Of a stretch of 27,633 nucleotides of DNA, positions 23,877-27,633 are shown one piece after another. A program made the translations under genes and the position numbers. Positions within the stretch are counted from its first letter, which is position 1. Every line of letters starts with the position of its first letter. Under the pieces are notes generated by a model. That model worked only from the letters and a program-made list of their open reading frames with translations. It was not told where the DNA came from and searched no databases. Origin of the DNA: JAXHUH01 sp034211175. GTDB lineage: Bacteria; Actinomycetota; Acidimicrobiia; Acidimicrobiales; CAIXPF01. Location of the stretch: NCBI GenBank assembly GCA_034211175.1, contig JAXHUH010000163.1, positions 1-27,633 of the forward strand. Direction: 5' to 3'.

Positions 23877-23919
23877 CGTTCGGCACGCCTCCCCCCGGCG
23901 GCCCCCCGCCGATGGCCGT

Positions 23920-23949
23920 ACGGTACTGAGCGACCGACGAACAAATCAA
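23920..23949 (-). promoter_or_regulatory. Possible promoter of the LLM/dioxygenase genes
   Basis: On the - strand TTGATT (23949-23944), an 18-nt spacer and TACCGT (23925-23920) form a moderate sigma70-like promoter with a leader of about 35 nt. The -35 box lies within the palindrome shared with the TetR gene. Confidence 0.4.
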
Positions 23950-23959
23950 ACGCTGTTCG
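23938..23959. promoter_or_regulatory. TetR-type operator candidate
   Basis: CGAACA-N10-TGTTCG is a 22-bp inverted repeat with perfect 6-bp arms in the 94-bp gap between the LLM gene and the TetR gene, ending 11 bp before the TetR start. Position and size suit autorepression and control of the divergent pair. Confidence 0.5.
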
Positions 23960-23970
23960 AATTGAGTCCG

Positions 23971-24708
23971 ATGAGCACCGAGCGCCGACCCACCACCACC
24001 TCCGCGACCCGCACCGACGGTGCCGAGAACGCAGACGCACCGCAAGGAGCAGGCGCTCCCGCCGAACCGGCGGCGCCGACACGGCCCCGCACCCGCTGGG
24101 GCGATCGCTCACAACGGCGCATCGACATCCTCGACGCGGCCCGCGAGCACATCAGCCGACAGGGCTACCGGACGCTCAACATGCGCGACCTCGCCGCGGC
24201 CGCCCGGGTCAGCCCGGCGACGCTGTACTCCTACTTCGCCAACAAGGAGGAGCTCTTCGCCACCCTCTACGCGGAGGCGCTGCGCAACCACACCGAGGCG
24301 ATCGAACCGCTGTGCGGCGGCGAGCTGTCGGCCGAGGAGCTGCTCGTCGAGCTGATGCAGCGCTACATCGGCCTCTACAACGCCTACGGCCAGCACTTCA
24401 CCATGTGGTCGGAGCTGCGCGAGTCCGACGCCGCCGGCTCACCGTTCCCCGTGGCCCTGATCCGGGAGCTGCGGGCGGCGAGCAAGGACTACGGCCGCAC
24501 CGTCCGGCGGGGCATGGCGACCGCCATCGAGCGCGAGGGCCGACGGCTGATCGAGAGCGACGTGGCCACGCCGTTCCTGTGGTCGACGATGAACGGCCTC
24601 GCCGACCACTTCACCTCCGACCGCCGCACGCTCGACACGTGCTCGGCCGACGATCTCCTCCACTTCTCGGCCCAGCGACTGCTCATCGCCCTCACCGAAC
24701 CGGCCTGA
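23971..24708 (+). CDS. TetR/AcrR-family transcriptional regulator
   Basis: A 245-aa regulator. A long Ala/Pro/Thr-rich, probably disordered N-terminal tail (1-42) precedes a classic TetR DNA-binding domain (about 47-95): RRIDILDAAREHISRQGYRTLNMRDLAAAARVSPATLYSYFANKEELF, with the recognition helix at SPATLYSYF. The C-terminal ligand domain is unassigned. ATG 23971 lacks a strong ribosome site, which may mean weak translation. It probably represses itself and the divergent LLM/TauD pair through the palindrome between them; the inducer would be a substrate of those enzymes. The longer open frame upstream overlaps the divergent gene and was not used. Confidence 0.88.
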   Translation: MSTERRPTTTSATRTDGAENADAPQGAGAPAEPAAPTRPRTRWGDRSQRRIDILDAAREHISRQGYRTLNMRDLAAAARVSPATLYSYFANKEELFATLYAEALRNHTEAIEPLCGGELSAEELLVELMQRYIGLYNAYGQHFTMWSELRESDAAGSPFPVALIRELRAASKDYGRTVRRGMATAIEREGRRLIESDVATPFLWSTMNGLADHFTSDRRTLDTCSADDLLHFSAQRLLIALTEPA

Positions 24709-24760
24709 CCCGGCCCGAGCCGCGACGGCCGGGGGCACGCCTCAGGGGAAAATCGGGTGT

Positions 24761-24778
24761 ATCCCCCAGTGCGGGGAT
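24761..24778 (+). promoter_or_regulatory. Inverted repeat before the small membrane protein
   Basis: ATCCCC-CAGTGC-GGGGAT is an inverted repeat with 6-bp arms, 58 bp before the start of the membrane protein, following an AT-richer GGGGAAAATCGGG stretch. It could be an activator or repressor site for the small gene, or a transcript end for the TetR gene. Confidence 0.4.
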
Positions 24779-24836
24779 GGTTCTGTTCACCCATCGTCGT
24801 CATCACGTCATGACGACCCCCGGCCCGAGGAACCCC

Positions 24837-25334
24837 ATGCGTTGCGCGCCCACCCCCCACGACCGTCTCGGCGAGGCACCGGCCACCGGTGCGCGCCGGC
24901 CGTCGGCGCCGCCGCGCGCCCTCCAGGTCTCGGTCCTGCTGTGGATGGTCGCCATCGCGTCCGGCATCGCCGAGACGATCCTCGCCGTCCCCCAGCGGGC
25001 GGCCGAGGGCGGCGGCGACGGGCTGCTCGCCGGCTCGGCCATCCGGATGCTGGTCCTCGTGACCATGGCCTTCGTCGTCGCCGAGCTGATCGACGGCCAC
25101 CGCTCGGCCCGGTCGCTGCTCGCCGTCGTGCTCGGCGGCCTCACGCTCGCATCGCTCAGCGGCCCGCTCGCCTGGCTCCTCGGCGGCGACCCGATCGGCG
25201 CCGCGATCGCCGACGCCAGCATCGCCGAGCTGGTCACCGCGCTGTTCCGGGCCGTGCACCTCGGGGCCACGGCAGCGGCGATCGTCGCCATGTACCGACC
25301 TGCGGCCAACCGGTTCTTCACCCTCCCCCACTGA
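24837..25334 (+). CDS. Small four-helix membrane protein of unknown function
   Basis: A 165-aa hypothetical protein I do not recognise. A Pro/Arg-rich cytoplasmic-type tail (1-28) is followed by four hydrophobic segments at about 30-51, 68-86, 92-115 and 131-153, ending in a short basic tail. The composition (Ala, Leu, Val with few charges between helices) is like many small actinobacterial integral membrane proteins. ATG 24837 has GAGGA 6 nt upstream; an in-frame ATG at 24810 would add nine residues but has no ribosome site. It lies between a TetR gene and a kinase gene, both in the same direction, with an inverted repeat upstream. Confidence 0.7.
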   Translation: MRCAPTPHDRLGEAPATGARRPSAPPRALQVSVLLWMVAIASGIAETILAVPQRAAEGGGDGLLAGSAIRMLVLVTMAFVVAELIDGHRSARSLLAVVLGGLTLASLSGPLAWLLGGDPIGAAIADASIAELVTALFRAVHLGATAAAIVAMYRPAANRFFTLPH

Positions 25335-25413
25335 TCGCCGCCCGGCGGTCCGATCAGTTCGGGCCAGAGGGGTCGACGGAGGATGTCGGGCGGACCTCCC
25401 TAGGTTGGACGCG

Positions 25414-27093
25414 GTGGAACAGCTCCTCGGCGGGCGCTACGAGCTGCGGGCGCACCTCGGACGCGGAGGCTTCGCGTCGGTTGTCGTCGCGCACGACCAG
25501 CGGTTGCGACGCGACGTCGCCGTCAAGCTGCTGAGCCCGAACGCCGGCCCCGGCGCCGGCGACCGCTTCGTGCGGGAGGCTCACGTCGCCGCCAGCATCA
25601 ACCACCCGAACGTCGTCGTCGTCCACGACGTCGGCGTCGAGGGCGACCAGCCCTACCTCGTCATGGAGCTCCTCGAGGGCGGCGACCTCTCGTCGGTCAT
25701 CGCGCAACGGGCGCCACTGTCACTCGGCGAGACCACGCACGTCATGTCGTCGGTCCTCGCGGCGCTCGACGCGCTCCACCGCGCCGGCATCGTCCACCGC
25801 GACGTGAAACCGGCGAACATCCTGGTCACGACCGACGGAACGGTGAAGCTGAGCGACTTCGGCATCGCCCGCCCGACCGACGCGACCCGGCTGACCGCGG
25901 CCGGGTCGGTGCTCGGGACACCCGCCTACCTCCCGCCCGAACAGGCGGAGGGGCGCCCGGCGACCGCGTCGGGCGACCTGTACTCGGCCGGCGCCGTCCT
26001 CTACGAGCTGCTGACCGGCGAGCCGCCGTTCGGCCGCGGTTCGACCGCCGGTGTCGCACTCGCCCACGTCCGCGAGCCGGTGCCGACGGTGAGGTCGATG
26101 CGGCCCGAGATGTCCGCCGAGCTCGACGAGGTCGTCCGCAGGGCGTTGGCGAAGGACCCGATGGAGCGCTGGCCCGATGCCGCCGCCATGGGAGCCGCCG
26201 TGCACGAGGCGACGCGGGGCCACGCGCCGACGCCGGTGCTCCCCGCCGCCGTCGCCGCGTCCGCCGATCGGGCCACCGCGCACCTCAGCCCGTCCGGGTA
26301 CGAGCCCACCGGGCTGCCCGGCGCCCGGACCCCGCCGAGCCCGGGCCCGCCACCGCCGTCCGGCGGGGAGCCGGAGCAGGCGACCGCGTACCTCGCCGCG
26401 TCGGTCGTGTCGGGCACGGACCGCACGAGAGCACCCGTCGACGAGCCCCGCCCCACCGTGCCCGACGTCCCCGCGTACGCCGCGCGCCGCGCCGGCGGCG
26501 CCGACGCGACCCGGGCCTACGCCCACTCCCCCGAGGCGGCACCCGACGGCCCACGCGGGCGACGCGCCCCGCTCCTGATCGCGCTCGCAGTCCTCGCGCT
26601 GTGCCTCCTGGGTGCGCTCGCGCTCCTGAACGACGGCGACGAGGCCCCCGACCAGGTTGCCGCCGGGCCATCGACCACCACTGCAGCGACCACCGAGCCG
26701 GCTCCAACCTCGACGGTCACGCCGACGACGACCGCGGCGCCGACCACGCTCGTCGACACGGTGGCCGTCATCGCCACCTCCGGCACGCTCGAGGAGCTGA
26801 TCGGTGCGCTGTCCGCCGACCCGGGCGCGGCCGGCGAGCGAGGTGGCGAGCTCCTGGACGGCCTCGAGAAGGTGGCCGACCACGAGGGCCGCAAGCAGCG
26901 CGACGCCGCCGAGGACACCCTCCGGGACATCGAGACGTGGATCGACGAGGGCCAACTCGACCCCACGATCGGTTCGATCGCGATCGACCTCGTCGCTCCG
27001 TTCGCCGCCGAACCCGCCGAGCCCGCCGGCGATGACGATGACGATGAGGACGAGGGCCCGGGCCGCGGCCAGGGCCGCGGCAACGACGACTGA
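25414..27093 (+). CDS. PknB-type transmembrane Ser/Thr protein kinase
   Basis: A 559-aa receptor-like kinase. The catalytic domain (about 8-268) has the Gly loop LGRGGFASV, VAVK lysine (Lys38), HRDVKPAN (Asp130), DFG (148-150) and the GTPAYLPPEQ activation-segment end. A Pro/Ala-rich linker (about 270-383) leads to one transmembrane helix (385-405). Outside lie a Thr/Pro-rich stalk (419-446), a roughly 85-residue helical domain and an acidic tail with five successive Asp and Gly/Arg repeats. There are no PASTA repeats, so the ligand differs from that of PknB proper. The linker has recurring DRATAHL, EQATAYL and DATRAYA segments. GTG 25414 fits the family start; TTG 25405 is an alternative. 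It converges on the SelW-like gene with a 5-bp gap. Confidence 0.93.
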   Translation: MEQLLGGRYELRAHLGRGGFASVVVAHDQRLRRDVAVKLLSPNAGPGAGDRFVREAHVAASINHPNVVVVHDVGVEGDQPYLVMELLEGGDLSSVIAQRAPLSLGETTHVMSSVLAALDALHRAGIVHRDVKPANILVTTDGTVKLSDFGIARPTDATRLTAAGSVLGTPAYLPPEQAEGRPATASGDLYSAGAVLYELLTGEPPFGRGSTAGVALAHVREPVPTVRSMRPEMSAELDEVVRRALAKDPMERWPDAAAMGAAVHEATRGHAPTPVLPAAVAASADRATAHLSPSGYEPTGLPGARTPPSPGPPPPSGGEPEQATAYLAASVVSGTDRTRAPVDEPRPTVPDVPAYAARRAGGADATRAYAHSPEAAPDGPRGRRAPLLIALAVLALCLLGALALLNDGDEAPDQVAAGPSTTTAATTEPAPTSTVTPTTTAAPTTLVDTVAVIATSGTLEELIGALSADPGAAGERGGELLDGLEKVADHEGRKQRDAAEDTLRDIETWIDEGQLDPTIGSIAIDLVAPFAAEPAEPAGDDDDDEDEGPGRGQGRGNDD

Positions 27094-27098
27094 GGCCG

Positions 27099-27383
27099 TC
27101 AATCGCCGCGGCCGCGGTCAGCGTGACCGAGGTCGCGGTCGGGGTCGATCAGGTCACGGACCCGTTGCTTGACCGCCACCGGCTCGGGGAAGCCGTCCTC
27201 CCGCCGGTCCCAGGCCGTGCGACCGTCGGCGCGGATGATCAGGACGCCGCCGGTGCCGGGCACGAGGACGAGCTCGCCGATCTCGCCGGCGAACGTGGTC
27301 AGCAGCTCCTGGGCGAGCCACGCTGCCCGCGCCGTCCACCCGCACTGCGTGCAGAACTCGATCTCGACCCTGGCGCCTTCCAT
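27099..27383 (-). CDS. SelT/SelW/SelH (Rdx) family thioredoxin-like protein
   Basis: A 94-aa protein of the Rdx family, the non-selenium bacterial relatives of selenoprotein W. It starts VEIEFCTQCGW, with the redox CxxC motif (Cys11, Cys14), continues AAWLAQELLTTF and LVLVPGTGGVLIIRADG, and ends DGFPEPVAVKQRVRDLI, all typical of the family. A thiol-redox role in the cytoplasm is assumed; partners are unknown. ATG 27383 is preferred to GTG 27401 because GGAGGT lies 6 nt upstream. Its stop is 5 bp from the stop of the convergent kinase gene, so any shared terminator must lie inside one of the coding regions. Confidence 0.88.
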   Translation of the reverse strand: MEGARVEIEFCTQCGWTARAAWLAQELLTTFAGEIGELVLVPGTGGVLIIRADGRTAWDRREDGFPEPVAVKQRVRDLIDPDRDLGHADRGRGD

Positions 27384-27633
27384 CGGTGCACCTCCGGTCA
27401 CGAGGTTGGTCTCGGCTCGTGGGGCTGTCCAGGTCCGGCCCGGACTGGTCGGCGCCGCCCGGCCTCATCAACGCAACGGCGATCTCGGCGAGATGTCCAC
27501 AGCCCCATTTTGCGGGCTCTTCGGATCTGAGCGGGGTGGGTGGCGTGCGGTGACGTCGACCGGGGGCGGTTGAGGGGTCCGCGAACGAGAACAGGGGCTC
27601 AACGAATCTGGAGGTGTCTTACGTCAACCGGAT
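27384..27633. other. Right-end non-coding stretch
   Basis: I can support no gene here. The leftward half should contain the promoter of the SelW-like gene, but no clear -35/-10 pair stands out. The extreme right (from 27615) reads TGTCTTACGTCAACCGGAT, which begins with TGT and contains GTCAAC. Ends of some IS481-like elements look like this, but the window stops before any transposase, so it remains a remark rather than a call. Confidence 0.3.

Noticed and set aside
25309..25316. Second copy of the AACCGGTT operator core
   Set aside because: It is 8 bp only, within the coding region of the small membrane protein, and lacks the flanking TA/TA of the 12-bp site; chance occurrence is likely.
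27489..27501. DnaA box near ATGTCCACA
   Set aside because: A single imperfect match (8 of 9 to TTGTCCACA) with no cluster, no AT-rich unwinding region and no dnaA/dnaN genes nearby.

Overview
The window is high-GC DNA with dense, mostly short-spaced genes, frequent GTG (and one probable TTG) starts, and Gly-Ala-Arg-Asp-rich proteins. Together with an archaeal-type LigB DNA ligase, a PknB-type receptor kinase and a CadI/ArsI-type protein, this points to an actinobacterium. An acidimicrobial lineage is my guess; no single gene proves it. I recognise 23 protein genes and see no rRNA, tRNA, CRISPR array or complete mobile element.

Left part (1-7.85 kb): three tandem copies of a 62-bp hairpin-forming repeat; a dialkylglycine decarboxylase-type PLP enzyme (-); a lone Fe-siderophore binding lipoprotein (+) preceded by an IdeR/DtxR-like palindrome; ATP-dependent DNA ligase LigB (-); an MscS channel (+); a Bcr/CflA-type drug exporter (+); an SDR oxidoreductase (+).

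Middle (7.87-12.3 kb, all -): a DHA2 exporter, a SAM methyltransferase with an unusual motif I and a foldable leader, a RimB-like Zn_protease/retropepsin protein, and an AstE/AspA-type metallo-deacylase. The last two normally travel with a RimK ligase, which is absent here.

Carbohydrate locus (12.57-20.95 kb): a divergon built around a perfect TAAACCGGTTTA palindrome. Leftward run solute-binding lipoprotein, two CUT1 permeases (ATGA overlap), GH2 beta-mannosidase and a CE7 acetyl esterase. Rightward runs a GH5 glycosidase without signal peptide. The gene set fits import of acetylated beta-mannan or glucomannan oligosaccharides followed by cytoplasmic deacetylation and hydrolysis. The ABC ATPase and the LacI-type regulator are not in the window. 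Strong intergenic hairpins follow the binding-protein gene and the second permease gene.

Right part (20.95-27.6 kb): an ArsI/CadI-family dioxygenase with an ArsR-type operator and consensus-like promoter; an LLM flavin oxidoreductase and a TauD-type dioxygenase (-) divergent from a TetR regulator (+) across a shared palindrome; a small four-helix membrane protein; a PknB-type kinase converging, with a 5-bp gap, on a SelW/Rdx-like CxxC protein. The last 250 bp hold no gene I can support.
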